Shown here piece after piece: positions 35,767 through 45,228 of a stretch of DNA of 64,000 bases; position 1 is the first letter of the stretch; every line of letters starts with the position of its first letter. The stretch is taken from contig JAZRFE010000043.1 of the NCBI GenBank assembly GCA_045661205.1, forward strand, positions 1 to 64,000. The letters are read 5' to 3'. The DNA comes from HGM04593 sp045661205 (GTDB lineage: Bacteria; Bacteroidota; Bacteroidia; Bacteroidales; Bacteroidaceae). The position numbers were made by a program, and so were the translations under genes. The notes beneath the pieces were generated by a model. The model saw only the letters and a list, made by a program, of their open reading frames with translations. It was not told the origin of the DNA and made no database searches.

Positions 35767-37152
35767 TTACTTCATATTATCGTTTGTAAGCAGTTTACCG
35801 TTGTATTCACCTGTAAGGCTGTTGAGGAAAGCCACAATCTTAGCAACCTCATCCTCGCCAAGTTCAACGCCCACCTCGTATTTTGCCATCGCAGCGACAG
35901 CCTCGGCAAGCGTAGCCTGTGTACCGTCGTGGAAATAGGGAGCTGTGAGAGCCACGTTGCGCAAGCCGGGAACTTTGAAGCGATGCACGTCGCGGGGGAG
36001 CTTAGTCTCCTTGTTGCGACCATTATCCTCTGTGGTAAGTTCTGTACCACGGTCGCCAAAGTAGTCGGCCATGATACCCATAAGCTCATAAGACTGACCG
36101 CCAAGGTTCTCACCTACATGACAGGTTGCGCAGTCATATTTTTTGAAAAGCTCGTAGCCCGCAACCTCGTCGGCATTCAGAGCAGCCTTATCACCCTTGA
36201 GGTATTTGTCGAATGCCGAATTGGGTGTGAGCAATGTGCGCTCAAACTCCTGAATAGCATCGGTGATTGTCTGCTCGGTGATACCCTCGGGATATACAGC
36301 TGTGAAAGCCTTGTCAAAGGCAGCATCAGCCTTAAGTTTTGCACAAATCTCGTCGAAAGAGGTAGATGCCATCTCCACGGGGTTGAGAGGAGGGCCTGCT
36401 GCCTGTGCAGCCAATGTAGCTGCGCGACCATCCCAGAACTGTACAAAATTGTAGTGTGCATTAAACACAGTGGGAGCATTTACACCACCCATGAGACCGT
36501 TTACACCCTCGGAGTACTGTTTATTGTCAACACCGCCGGTGTTAAGACCATGGCATGTTGCACAAGAAACAGTGTTATCAACCGACAAGCGTGTATCGTG
36601 ATATAGCATACTGCCAAGAGCAACCTTCAGAGGGTCTACCTCAACAGCATCCTCAATGGGGCGCACTGTCTCATTGGCAAACTCGGCAGCCGCCAATTTA
36701 TTGGGATAGTACTGTGCACGACACTCTTTTATCCAGTCGAGAGCAATAGCCTGTTTCTTGGCATTGATGTAAGAGCCCCAATGCGCCATGTAATATTTCG
36801 CAGGAGGCATAGTGCCATCGGCAATAACCTTCTCGACCTTTGCGAGATCTACTTCGCTAACCTTCGCACCACTCTTCACTGCCTCGTACATAGGCTCAAT
36901 GTCAAACGCACGATAACCATCGGCAGCATCCTTCTTCACAAGGTCGCCCGCCAAAGGCCACGAAGCATAGAAAGGAAGTTCGGGATTTGCCGAGTGACAA
37001 TCAAGACATCCGCCGTCGGCAATGATTGTCGCCATCTGCTCATTTTTAGGTAAATCGGCAGAGGGAGCATTGCTCGAAACAAAATAGACTACGCCGGACA
37101 CAACCACCAAAATGATGGCTACAATAATAAATCCAACCTTTTTCATAATCAT
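35767..37152 (-). CDS. Tri-haem cytochrome c peroxidase-type protein
   Basis: A 461-residue protein anchored or exported by an N-terminal hydrophobic segment (about 7-25). Three c-type haem motifs are present: C49-L-D-C-H53, C197-A-T-C-H201 and C341-A-T-C-H345. The last two, with FWDGRAATLAAQAAGPPLNPVEM and later GLRNVALTAPYFHDG, form a normal di-haem peroxidase (MauG/CcpA). The first sits in an extra N-terminal domain with TMPPAKYYMAHWG, which resembles a haem-binding domain added to some Bacteroidetes peroxidases. It would reduce periplasmic hydrogen peroxide. ATG at 37146 is an alternative start. Confidence 0.87.
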   Translation of the reverse strand: MIMKKVGFIIVAIILVVVSGVVYFVSSNAPSADLPKNEQMATIIADGGCLDCHSANPELPFYASWPLAGDLVKKDAADGYRAFDIEPMYEAVKSGAKVSEVDLAKVEKVIADGTMPPAKYYMAHWGSYINAKKQAIALDWIKECRAQYYPNKLAAAEFANETVRPIEDAVEVDPLKVALGSMLYHDTRLSVDNTVSCATCHGLNTGGVDNKQYSEGVNGLMGGVNAPTVFNAHYNFVQFWDGRAATLAAQAAGPPLNPVEMASTSFDEICAKLKADAAFDKAFTAVYPEGITEQTITDAIQEFERTLLTPNSAFDKYLKGDKAALNADEVAGYELFKKYDCATCHVGENLGGQSYELMGIMADYFGDRGTELTTEDNGRNKETKLPRDVHRFKVPGLRNVALTAPYFHDGTQATLAEAVAAMAKYEVGVELGEDEVAKIVAFLNSLTGEYNGKLLTNDNMK

Positions 37153-37271
37153 TTTATTAATCTATTGTTCATACTCAAATAACTTCTAAAAAATTTGCAT
37201 GCCCCTATTATGGAACATGCAAATATATAAATATACTAACAAACGAGCAAAATTAATAAAGCTTGCTTTAA

Positions 37272-38657
37272 TTATTTACTCTCTTTTTTCGCATCGAGGC
37301 GTTTCACCACCTGTCCGTAAATAATAAGCGCAACAGCCGAAACAAGCGCAACGGCACCAAAATAGTACCATATATAATGAGCGTTAGCACTTGCAGTCAC
37401 CCACTCGTCGTGTGTAGCAAAGAGTGTAGGTTCGGGGCAATATTTGCTCAAAAGAAATCCCGAAATTCCAAAGCCGAAAATCGACGAAAGGAAAGAGTGA
37501 AGGTGGCTGAAACCGAGGTAGAGACCCTCCTCGCCTTTGGGCGCCTGCAACGAGAAATATTCAAGGAAACGAGGCGAAATAAATGTCTCGGCAAGTCCTT
37601 GAAACACAATACCCACAACCATCATGAAAGCGACAGGATGCATGCCCAAGATTGTCTGCGAAGCGTCGAGCATGTTACCCGATGCCATGCAGAGTGCAGA
37701 AATAGGCATGATGAACATACCCACAGTCATAGATGTAAGAGCCGAATATTTGCGCATAAGCTGTGTAACAAAATTAACGGCAAGCACCACCACCAGAGGG
37801 TTCACGTTTGCATACCACGAAGGAGAAGCCCCCTCGCCAGCAAGACGAAGAACATATTTGGGCATAGTGGCATACAACTGATGCTGCACCATCCAGAAGC
37901 CTGTAACAATGATGATGAGCGTAATCAGACGACCGTTGGTACACACCTTTATCAGTGCATGCCATATTTGTCCGAAAGTTTTGCCCTCGCCCGAGTGCTG
38001 CGAACTTTTGTAGAAGAACCATATTGCAATGAGGGCAAGGAAAGTCATTGTTGCCGAGAAATAGTTGAGACTGATGAGACCCTCATTGCCCAACCACTCG
38101 CGCAGAGGCTTAACGATAGTCTTGCCCGAGAAAGCACCGATGTTCACCATCGCATAGAAGATAGAGAAACCCTTTGCACGTGTCTCGGGAGTAGTCTCTT
38201 TGGCAACAGTGCCCGAAATAACACTCTTGATGAATGCACCACCACAAACAATAAGCACCATGATGGGGATAATTCCGTAGCGCAGGTTACTGTCGAGCAA
38301 GCCTGTGAACTTTGTAGTATCGCTGTACTCTACCAATCCCGTAGACTGCAACCATGTGGGATAAATGGCAAGACCGAGATAACCACAAGTGAGCAGTGTG
38401 AATGCAAGCAGCATAGAGTTGCGGAAACCAATTTTGTCGGCCAACGCACCAGCAAAGGTAGGTAGCAGATAGAGACACGCCGAGAATACACCTGCGATAG
38501 TAGCCGACTGAATGTCGTCGAATCCGAGGATGCGGCTCAGGTAGAGAGTGATTACTATGAATACGCCATAATAGGCTGCGCGCTCGAAGAGCTCAACAGT
38601 GTTGGCAACCCAAAAGGCCTTACTGAATTTAATTTTATTTTTCGCTGTGGTGCTCAT
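37272..38657 (-). CDS. POT-family proton-coupled peptide transporter-like MFS protein
   Basis: A 461-residue inner-membrane transporter with about twelve segments. The start AFWVANTVELFERAAYYGVF carries the E-x-F-E-R motif of proton-dependent oligopeptide transporters, followed by LPTFAGALADKIGFRNSM, the MFS loop 2-3 motif. Later it has RAKGFSIFYAMVNIGAF. It probably imports di- or tripeptides, which suits the many secreted peptidases in the window. It is a single-gene unit. Confidence 0.8.
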   Translation of the reverse strand: MSTTAKNKIKFSKAFWVANTVELFERAAYYGVFIVITLYLSRILGFDDIQSATIAGVFSACLYLLPTFAGALADKIGFRNSMLLAFTLLTCGYLGLAIYPTWLQSTGLVEYSDTTKFTGLLDSNLRYGIIPIMVLIVCGGAFIKSVISGTVAKETTPETRAKGFSIFYAMVNIGAFSGKTIVKPLREWLGNEGLISLNYFSATMTFLALIAIWFFYKSSQHSGEGKTFGQIWHALIKVCTNGRLITLIIIVTGFWMVQHQLYATMPKYVLRLAGEGASPSWYANVNPLVVVLAVNFVTQLMRKYSALTSMTVGMFIMPISALCMASGNMLDASQTILGMHPVAFMMVVGIVFQGLAETFISPRFLEYFSLQAPKGEEGLYLGFSHLHSFLSSIFGFGISGFLLSKYCPEPTLFATHDEWVTASANAHYIWYYFGAVALVSAVALIIYGQVVKRLDAKKESK

Positions 38658-38766
38658 AAATATAAATTATTATAAATTAAACATTTGTCATCACAATCGT
38701 TGTGCGAAAAAGCGTAAAAAAACGGCGGAAATATCACTATTTCCGTCGCACAAGAATAACATTTTG

Positions 38767-38805
38767 CAAATTTAGAGAATTTTCGCCGAAAAATCACTAT
38801 TTTTG
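38767..38805. promoter_or_regulatory. Divergent -7 boxes between the transporter and AsmA-like genes
   Basis: TATTTTTG at 38798-38805 on the plus strand lies 42 bases before the AsmA-like start. TAAATTTG on the minus strand (38774 to 38767) points to the transporter. Neither has a clear upstream TTG box at the right distance. Confidence 0.45.
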
Positions 38806-38847
38806 CAGAATAATTAATGATAATAATCAGAAAACAAACTAATATAC

Positions 38848-41343
38848 ATGAAAAAAGCAATTAAAATTACAGGGATAGTCATTGCAGTAATTATCATTCT
38901 GTTAATGGTACTTCCCATGACACTTAAAGGAAAAATAGAGACAATCATCAAGAAAGAGGGCAATAAGATGCTCAACGCACAGTTCGATTTCAAAAGCCTC
39001 GACATCAGTCTGTTGAGTCAATTCCCCCAAGCATCGATAACATTGGAGAACTTTTGGCTGAAAGGTGTGGGCGAGTTCGAGAACGACACACTGTTGCAGG
39101 CCGGCGAATTGACCGCAGCAGTGAACCTGATGTCACTTTTCGGCGACAGCGGTTACGAAATAAGCAAGATAATAATCGACGACACCAAGGCAAAGGCTAT
39201 TATTCTCGAAGACGGTCGCCCCAACTGGGACGTTATGAAAGCCGACAGCACTGCCACCAAGGAAGAGACGACTGACAGCACAAGCAGCCCCATAAAGATA
39301 CAGCTCAAAAAGTTGAGCATCAATAACCTCACACTCATCTACGACGACCGTCAAGCAGGCATGTATGCCGAAGTCATCGACCTCGACGCATCGTGCAGCG
39401 GCGACCTGGGCAGCGAGCGCACAACCATCAAGCTGGAGAGCGAGACACCCTCGGTAACCTTCCGCATGGGTGGCGTTCCCTTCTTGAGCAAAGCCTCAAT
39501 AGGCGCAGAGATGGATATCGACGCCGACCTTGTAAACAGCAAGTTCACACTAAAAGAGAACACACTGTCGCTCAACGCCATACGTGCAACCATTGACGGA
39601 TGGGTAGCAATGACCGAAAGCGGAATGGATATGGACATCAAGCTGAACTCAAACGAGATAAGCTTCAAAGAGATACTCTCACTCATTCCCGCAATCTACG
39701 CAAAAGACTTCGACGGCCTTAAGACATCGGGCGAGGCAACACTTTCGGCATTTGCCAAAGGTAGCATGGTTGGCGACAGCATTATGCCTGCGTTCGACGT
39801 GAACTTAGATGTAAAGAATGCAATGTTCCGCTACCCCTCGTTACCCGCAGGAGTAGACAACATCAACATTACCGCAAGCGTAAAGAACCCCGGTGGCAGC
39901 ATCGATGCAACAACCATCAATGTAAACCCCTTCAACCTGACACTTGCAGGCAACCCCTTCAGCATGACAGCCGACGTAAAAACCCCTGTGAGCGACCTCA
40001 ACTTCGGAGTAACAGCAAAGGGCAAGCTCGATCTTGGCAAGATAAAAGATGTTTATCCCCTCGAGGATATGCAGCTCAACGGTATTGTAAACGCCGACAT
40101 GAGCCTGAACGGTTGCATGTCATACATACAGAAAGAGCTTTACGACCGCATACAGGCATCTGGTAGCATCAACCTGAGCAACATGAAGTTGCAGATGGAG
40201 GCTATCCCCGAAGTAGACATCAAGAAATCGACATTCAGCTTCACTCCCCGCTACTTGAAACTTAGCGAGACAACAGTGAACATTGGCGACAACGACATCA
40301 CACTCGACAGCCAGTTCGAGAACTACATAGGCTATGTATTCAAAGGCAGCACCCTCAAAGGCTCGCTGAACATTGCAAGCAACAAAATGAACCTCAACGA
40401 CTTCATGACAGGCGACAGCACAGCCGAAGAGACTGTTGCTGCCGACACAGCAGCCATGGGCATCATCAAAATACCCAACAACATCGACTTCCGCATGCAG
40501 GTAAAGATGAACGAGGTGCTGATGAACAAGATGAAGTTCAGCAACCTTAACGGTCTGCTCATTGTTAAAGACAGCAAGGTGGACATGCAGAACCTCTCGC
40601 TCAACACTATGGGTGGCAACGTGGTTGTAAACGGCGCATACGCGACCCCCGAAAAGAGCGCACCAAGTCTCAACGCAGGCTTCAGCCTTAACGGAATAGG
40701 CTTTGCCGAGGCTTATCGCGACCTTGACATGGTGCAGCAGTTGGCGCCCATCTTCGAGGGTCTCAAAGGTAACTTCTCGGGCAGCATCAAGGTGAACACA
40801 CAGCTCGACGACACTATGAGCCCTGTAATGAACACACTCACCGGTAGCGGAAGCCTCTCGACAAAAGACTTGAGCCTTAGCGGAGTGAAAGTGATAGACA
40901 TGGTTGCCGACATTGTGAAGAAGCCTTCGCTGAAAGAGACCAAAGTGAAAGACCTGAAGATTGACTTCACCATCGCCGACGGTCGCATAAACACCAAACC
41001 TTTCGACCTGACATTGGGCGACTACAAGATGAACCTCTCGGGCTCGACAGGACTCGACAAGAGCATCGACTACAAAGGCAAGATTACAATCCCCGCATCA
41101 GCAGGAAAAGTTGCACAGTTGGGCACTGTTGACATGAACATCGGCGGCACATTCACATCACCCAAAGTGAGCATAGACATGGAGAGCCTTGCAAAGAAAG
41201 CAGCTAGCAATGCAGTGGAAAACCTTGCAAACAAACTCTTGGGTACAGACTCAAGCGAGACAGCAACAGACAGCACTGCCACAAAGACAGATACTAAAAC
41301 CAAATTGCTGAACAAAGCTCTCGACCTCCTAAAGAAAAAATAA
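38848..41343 (+). CDS. AsmA-family envelope protein
   Basis: An 831-residue protein with one N-terminal membrane anchor (about 6-24) and a very long beta-rich periplasmic part, matching the AsmA/TamB-like architecture. The repeated pattern of short alternating strands, with a C-terminal AsmA-like block (FSGSIKVNTQLDDTMSP, GSGSLSTKDLSLSG, NIGGTFTSPKVSI), supports this. Such proteins carry phospholipids between the membranes. A threonine/serine-rich tail (about 800-822) precedes the last helix. It begins a three-gene plus-strand run with sdaA and the S9 peptidase. Confidence 0.82.
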   Translation: MKKAIKITGIVIAVIIILLMVLPMTLKGKIETIIKKEGNKMLNAQFDFKSLDISLLSQFPQASITLENFWLKGVGEFENDTLLQAGELTAAVNLMSLFGDSGYEISKIIIDDTKAKAIILEDGRPNWDVMKADSTATKEETTDSTSSPIKIQLKKLSINNLTLIYDDRQAGMYAEVIDLDASCSGDLGSERTTIKLESETPSVTFRMGGVPFLSKASIGAEMDIDADLVNSKFTLKENTLSLNAIRATIDGWVAMTESGMDMDIKLNSNEISFKEILSLIPAIYAKDFDGLKTSGEATLSAFAKGSMVGDSIMPAFDVNLDVKNAMFRYPSLPAGVDNINITASVKNPGGSIDATTINVNPFNLTLAGNPFSMTADVKTPVSDLNFGVTAKGKLDLGKIKDVYPLEDMQLNGIVNADMSLNGCMSYIQKELYDRIQASGSINLSNMKLQMEAIPEVDIKKSTFSFTPRYLKLSETTVNIGDNDITLDSQFENYIGYVFKGSTLKGSLNIASNKMNLNDFMTGDSTAEETVAADTAAMGIIKIPNNIDFRMQVKMNEVLMNKMKFSNLNGLLIVKDSKVDMQNLSLNTMGGNVVVNGAYATPEKSAPSLNAGFSLNGIGFAEAYRDLDMVQQLAPIFEGLKGNFSGSIKVNTQLDDTMSPVMNTLTGSGSLSTKDLSLSGVKVIDMVADIVKKPSLKETKVKDLKIDFTIADGRINTKPFDLTLGDYKMNLSGSTGLDKSIDYKGKITIPASAGKVAQLGTVDMNIGGTFTSPKVSIDMESLAKKAASNAVENLANKLLGTDSSETATDSTATKTDTKTKLLNKALDLLKKK

Positions 41344-41363
41344 AAACAAACTATATATACACT

Positions 41364-42569
41364 ATGAAATCTCTTCGTTCACTCTTTCGCATAGGTCTCG
41401 GCCCATCGAGCAGCCACACTATGGGGCCTAACCGCGCAGCAATGGAATATGCTGCCCGTTGCAAAAATGTAGACTCGTACAGAGTAACACTCTACGGAAG
41501 TCTCGCAGCTACCGGACGCGGTCACATGACCGACGTAGCCATCACCAACGTGCTTGAGCCGATAGCGCCATTGGAAATTGTTTGGGAACCCGAAATATTC
41601 CTGCCCTTTCACTCCAACGGAATGAAGTTCGAGGGTATAAAAGATGGCAAAGTCATCGACGAGTGGACAATATACAGCGTGGGCGGCGGTGAACTTGCCA
41701 ACGAAAGCACACAAAAGAGCGATGCCGACATCTACCCCCTCACCACCATGCACGACATCATGCAGTGGAGCGAGGACACAGGATGCTCATTCTGGGAGTA
41801 TGTCGAACAGTGCGAAGGCCCCGAAATATGGGACTTCCTGAGCACCGTATGGCACACAATGCGCGAGACCATTGCACGCGGACTAGAACACGAGGGTGTG
41901 TTGCCCGGAGGTTTGGGGTTACAGCGCAAAGCAGGCACATATCTGTTGAAGTCACACTCTTACAGCTCATCGGTGCGCAGCAAGGCACGCGTGTACGCAT
42001 ACGCCCTTGCCACTTCCGAGGAGAATGCGAGTGGCGCAACAGTGGTAACAGCCCCCACATGCGGCTCATGCGGAGTGCTTCCCGCAGTACTTCACCACCT
42101 TGCCAGCGAGCACCACTTCAGCGAGGCACGTATATTGCGCGCCCTTGCCACAGCCGGACTCATAGGTAACATAGTAAAAGAGAATGCATCAATCTCGGGT
42201 GCCGAGGTAGGTTGTCAAGGCGAGGTGGGCGTTGCATGTGCAATGGCTGCCGCAGCAGCTTGTCAGCTTTTCGGTGGAACAATCAACCAGATAGAATATG
42301 CAGCGGAGATGGGTTTGGAGCACCATTTGGGACTCACCTGCGACCCCATGTGCGGACTTGTACAGGTGCCTTGCATCGAGCGCAATGCCATTGCCGCATC
42401 GCGCGCACTTGACGCGTGTACATATTCTATGCTCTCCGACGGCAAACACAAGATTACATTCGACCACATTGTTGAGGTGATGCACGACACAGGCCACGAC
42501 CTGCCCATCCTCTATAAAGAGACCTCAACAGGAGGTATTGCAAAAATCGAGCTGAAAAAGAAAAAGTAA
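41364..42569 (+). CDS. sdaA: L-serine ammonia-lyase, single-chain iron-sulfur type
   Basis: A 401-residue enzyme that deaminates L-serine to pyruvate with a [4Fe-4S] cluster. The N-terminal beta domain begins SLFRIGLGPSSSHTMGPNRAA. The alpha domain has GLGLQRKAG, TAPTCGSCGVLPAV, GAEVGCQGEVGVACAMAAAA and CDPMCGLVQVPCIERN, which give the cluster cysteines. Both domains are in one chain. It is 20 bases after the AsmA-like gene. Confidence 0.94.
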   Translation: MKSLRSLFRIGLGPSSSHTMGPNRAAMEYAARCKNVDSYRVTLYGSLAATGRGHMTDVAITNVLEPIAPLEIVWEPEIFLPFHSNGMKFEGIKDGKVIDEWTIYSVGGGELANESTQKSDADIYPLTTMHDIMQWSEDTGCSFWEYVEQCEGPEIWDFLSTVWHTMRETIARGLEHEGVLPGGLGLQRKAGTYLLKSHSYSSSVRSKARVYAYALATSEENASGATVVTAPTCGSCGVLPAVLHHLASEHHFSEARILRALATAGLIGNIVKENASISGAEVGCQGEVGVACAMAAAAACQLFGGTINQIEYAAEMGLEHHLGLTCDPMCGLVQVPCIERNAIAASRALDACTYSMLSDGKHKITFDHIVEVMHDTGHDLPILYKETSTGGIAKIELKKKK

Positions 42570-42586
42570 CATAAACATAAAAGTAA

Positions 42587-45073
42587 ATGAAAAAACTGTT
42601 TTTATTCCTGACATTACCCCTTCTTGCCCTGTCGATGCAGGCAAAAGAGGAGGCTAAGAGCGACGAGAGCAAGCGCGTGCGCCCCAACTACGCACTCGCC
42701 GAGAGATTCTCGCCCAACAAAGTAAGCCGCATGGTAAAATCTACCTCAGTAACCCCCCACTGGTTCTCGGACGGCAAGAGATTTTGGTACTCATGGACAT
42801 ACGCCGACGGCACACGCTACTACATTGTAGACGCCAAAGGCAACAAAAAAGAGATGTGGGACATGAACAAGCTGGCAGCGGAAATCAGCCAGAAAACAGG
42901 CGACCCCTACGACGCACAGCATCTGCCCATTTATAACATACAGTTGCGCGAGGATCGCTACGTGCGTATGGGCATACAGTCGAAGCTCGAAATTCCCAAG
43001 CAGTTGAAACGTTGGGAGCGCAACGACAGCACCAAAATAAATGATATAAAGAAAAAGAATCAGAAAGAGAACAAATACTTCCATTTCGAGTACGACCTGG
43101 AGACAGGCGAGCTCATCGAACGTACCAACGACGAGATTGAAGACTTGTACCCCAGCTACCCCGGATGGGCAAACGTGTCGCCCGACGGCAAATATGCTAT
43201 CTACGAGAAGAACTGGAACTTGTGGTACATGTCTATGGAAGATGTTGAGAAACTGCGCATTTGGGACAAAGACTCAACAGTTGTAGAGCATCAGCTCACC
43301 ACAAACGGCAAGCCCGGCAAATGTTACGCATGGCACCCCGTAGGCACCGTAAAGGTAGACAGTACAGCACGTTTCGGCGTGAACGCCATCTGGTCGCCCG
43401 ACTCTCGCCACTTTGTGATGTTGCATCAGAAGGACTCTATGCTGAAAGACTTCTGGGTGATTAACTCATTGAGCTCACCCCGCCCCACATTGGAGACCTA
43501 CAAATATCAGATGCCCGGAGAGCCCGGCCCCATCGTCACAATGGAGCTTTTCGATTTCGAGAAGAAGAGCAGCAAGTACATCAACATTGCAAAGTTCAAA
43601 GAGCAGACAGTTGAGTTGTTCCGCAAGCCCTCGACACTCGAAAACATGTACGAGCGCACCCACAAACGCGTGTGGTTGGGAACAGACAAAGAGTTCTACT
43701 TCCAGCGCACCAGTCGCGACCTTAAGAAAATTGAGGTGTGCCGCGTGAATGTGGAGACCGACAGCGCAATAACAATCGTACACGAGGAGATGAATACCTC
43801 TATCGAGTCTCGTCAGATAAAGATTGTGAACAACGGCAAGAACTTCATACAGTGGTCCGAGCGCACAGGATGGGCAATGCTCTACCTCTACGACATGAAC
43901 GGTAACCTTGTGAACCCCATCACCGAGGGCGCATTCCACGTAGACGAAATTCTCGCAGTGAACGACAAAGAGAAGAAGGTTTACTTCACAGCCAACGGCT
44001 ACAACGAAGGCGAGAACCCCTACTATGCTCACCTCTTCAGCGTAGGTTACGACGGTAAAGGTCTGAAACAGCTCGACAAGGGCGACCTCAACGGCCGTTT
44101 CTCAGTGGCAGAAGATGGCAACATGTTCGTAGCCAACAGCTCACGTGTAGACACAGTGCCCACATCCATCCTTTACAGCGCATCGGGCAAACAGCTTGTT
44201 CACCTGGAGACAGCCGACCTCTCGCGCCTCTTCGACGCAGGTTACAAATACCCCGAGCGCTTCAAGGTGAAGGCTGCCGACGGCATCACCGACCTATACG
44301 GAGTGATGTACAAACCCTTCGACTTCGACTCTACAAAGTGCTATCCTTTGATTGAGTATGTTTACCCCGGTCCTCAGACAGAGGCAGTGAACGAAAGCTG
44401 GTCATCGGGCATGAACCGTATCGACCGCCTTGCACAGATGGGATTCATCGTCATCACCATCGGTAACCGCGGAGGCCACCCCAACCGCTCAAAATGGTAC
44501 CATAACTTCGGTTACGGCAACCTGCGCGACTATGGTCTTGCCGACAAGAAAGTGGCAGCACAGCAGCTCATCGCACGCCACTCGTTCATCGATGGCGAGC
44601 GTGTAGGTATTCACGGACACTCGGGTGGCGGCTTTATGTCTACCGCAGCAATACTCTACTACCCCGACTTCTTCAAGGCAGCAGTATCATGCGCAGGTAA
44701 CCACGACAATCGCATCTACAACCGTTGGTGGAGCGAGAAACACCATGGTATCAAGGAGAATATCAATGAGTCAGACACCACATTCGCCTACCGCATAAGC
44801 ACCAACCAGGAGCTTGCAGGCCGTCTGAAAGGTCACCTGATGCTCGTTACCGGCGACATGGACAACAACGTTAACCCCGCAAACACCATCCGCGTGATTG
44901 ACGCCCTTATAAAAGCAAACAAACGCTTCGACATTCTCTTGTTGCCCGGACAGCGTCACTCATTCGGCAGCATGGACGAATACTTCTTCTGGAAGATGGC
45001 CGACCACTTCTGCCGCTATCTGCTGGGAGAATCGAAAACCGAAGTAGACATCAAAGAGATTAACAACGACTAA
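42587..45073 (+). CDS. S9-family dipeptidyl-peptidase-like serine peptidase
   Basis: An 828-residue exported peptidase with a signal peptide (about 1-19). An N-terminal beta-propeller with SPDG-type repeats precedes an alpha/beta-hydrolase domain from about 570. The triad is visible: S679 in GHS-G-G-G, D759 in GDMDNN and H791 in GQRHSF. N-terminal dipeptides with proline or alanine are the usual substrates. Role is periplasmic peptide breakdown. The stop is followed by the palindrome that also belongs to the next promoter region. Confidence 0.88.
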   Translation: MKKLFLFLTLPLLALSMQAKEEAKSDESKRVRPNYALAERFSPNKVSRMVKSTSVTPHWFSDGKRFWYSWTYADGTRYYIVDAKGNKKEMWDMNKLAAEISQKTGDPYDAQHLPIYNIQLREDRYVRMGIQSKLEIPKQLKRWERNDSTKINDIKKKNQKENKYFHFEYDLETGELIERTNDEIEDLYPSYPGWANVSPDGKYAIYEKNWNLWYMSMEDVEKLRIWDKDSTVVEHQLTTNGKPGKCYAWHPVGTVKVDSTARFGVNAIWSPDSRHFVMLHQKDSMLKDFWVINSLSSPRPTLETYKYQMPGEPGPIVTMELFDFEKKSSKYINIAKFKEQTVELFRKPSTLENMYERTHKRVWLGTDKEFYFQRTSRDLKKIEVCRVNVETDSAITIVHEEMNTSIESRQIKIVNNGKNFIQWSERTGWAMLYLYDMNGNLVNPITEGAFHVDEILAVNDKEKKVYFTANGYNEGENPYYAHLFSVGYDGKGLKQLDKGDLNGRFSVAEDGNMFVANSSRVDTVPTSILYSASGKQLVHLETADLSRLFDAGYKYPERFKVKAADGITDLYGVMYKPFDFDSTKCYPLIEYVYPGPQTEAVNESWSSGMNRIDRLAQMGFIVITIGNRGGHPNRSKWYHNFGYGNLRDYGLADKKVAAQQLIARHSFIDGERVGIHGHSGGGFMSTAAILYYPDFFKAAVSCAGNHDNRIYNRWWSEKHHGIKENINESDTTFAYRISTNQELAGRLKGHLMLVTGDMDNNVNPANTIRVIDALIKANKRFDILLLPGQRHSFGSMDEYFFWKMADHFCRYLLGESKTEVDIKEINND

Positions 45074-45087
45074 TCGACAAACGAAAC

Positions 45088-45142
45088 TGTACGCAAGCGT
45101 ACACAAAACCGAACAGCAGTGTCCGATATCGGACACTGCTGT
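45088..45142 (+). promoter_or_regulatory. Enhancer-like array 1 for the export operon, overlapping a terminator
   Basis: Half-sites in order: TGTACG-N4-CGTACA (45088-45103), CGAACA (45110-45115) and TGTCCG-N4-CGGACA (45120-45135). The last palindrome lies inside a perfect 30-base inverted repeat (45113-45142) followed by T5, which can also terminate the peptidase gene. The centres lie about 110 and 79 bases before the predicted sigma-54 start, where activator sites are expected. Confidence 0.65.
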
Positions 45143-45178
45143 TTTTGCTTTATCATTGATTATCAACATTCTAAAAGT

Positions 45179-45195
45179 TTGGCACGGTTTTTGCT
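45179..45195 (+). promoter_or_regulatory. Sigma-54 (-24/-12) promoter 1
   Basis: TTGGCACG-N4-TTGCT with GG at 45181-45182 and GC at 45193-45194, the exact spacing of RpoN promoters. Predicted start is near 45206, giving a leader of about 23 bases before the fusion-protein gene. No TAnnTTTG box overlaps it. Confidence 0.85.
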
Positions 45196-45228
45196 ATATA
45201 TAAAGGTAGATAGTACACAAAAAAAAGT

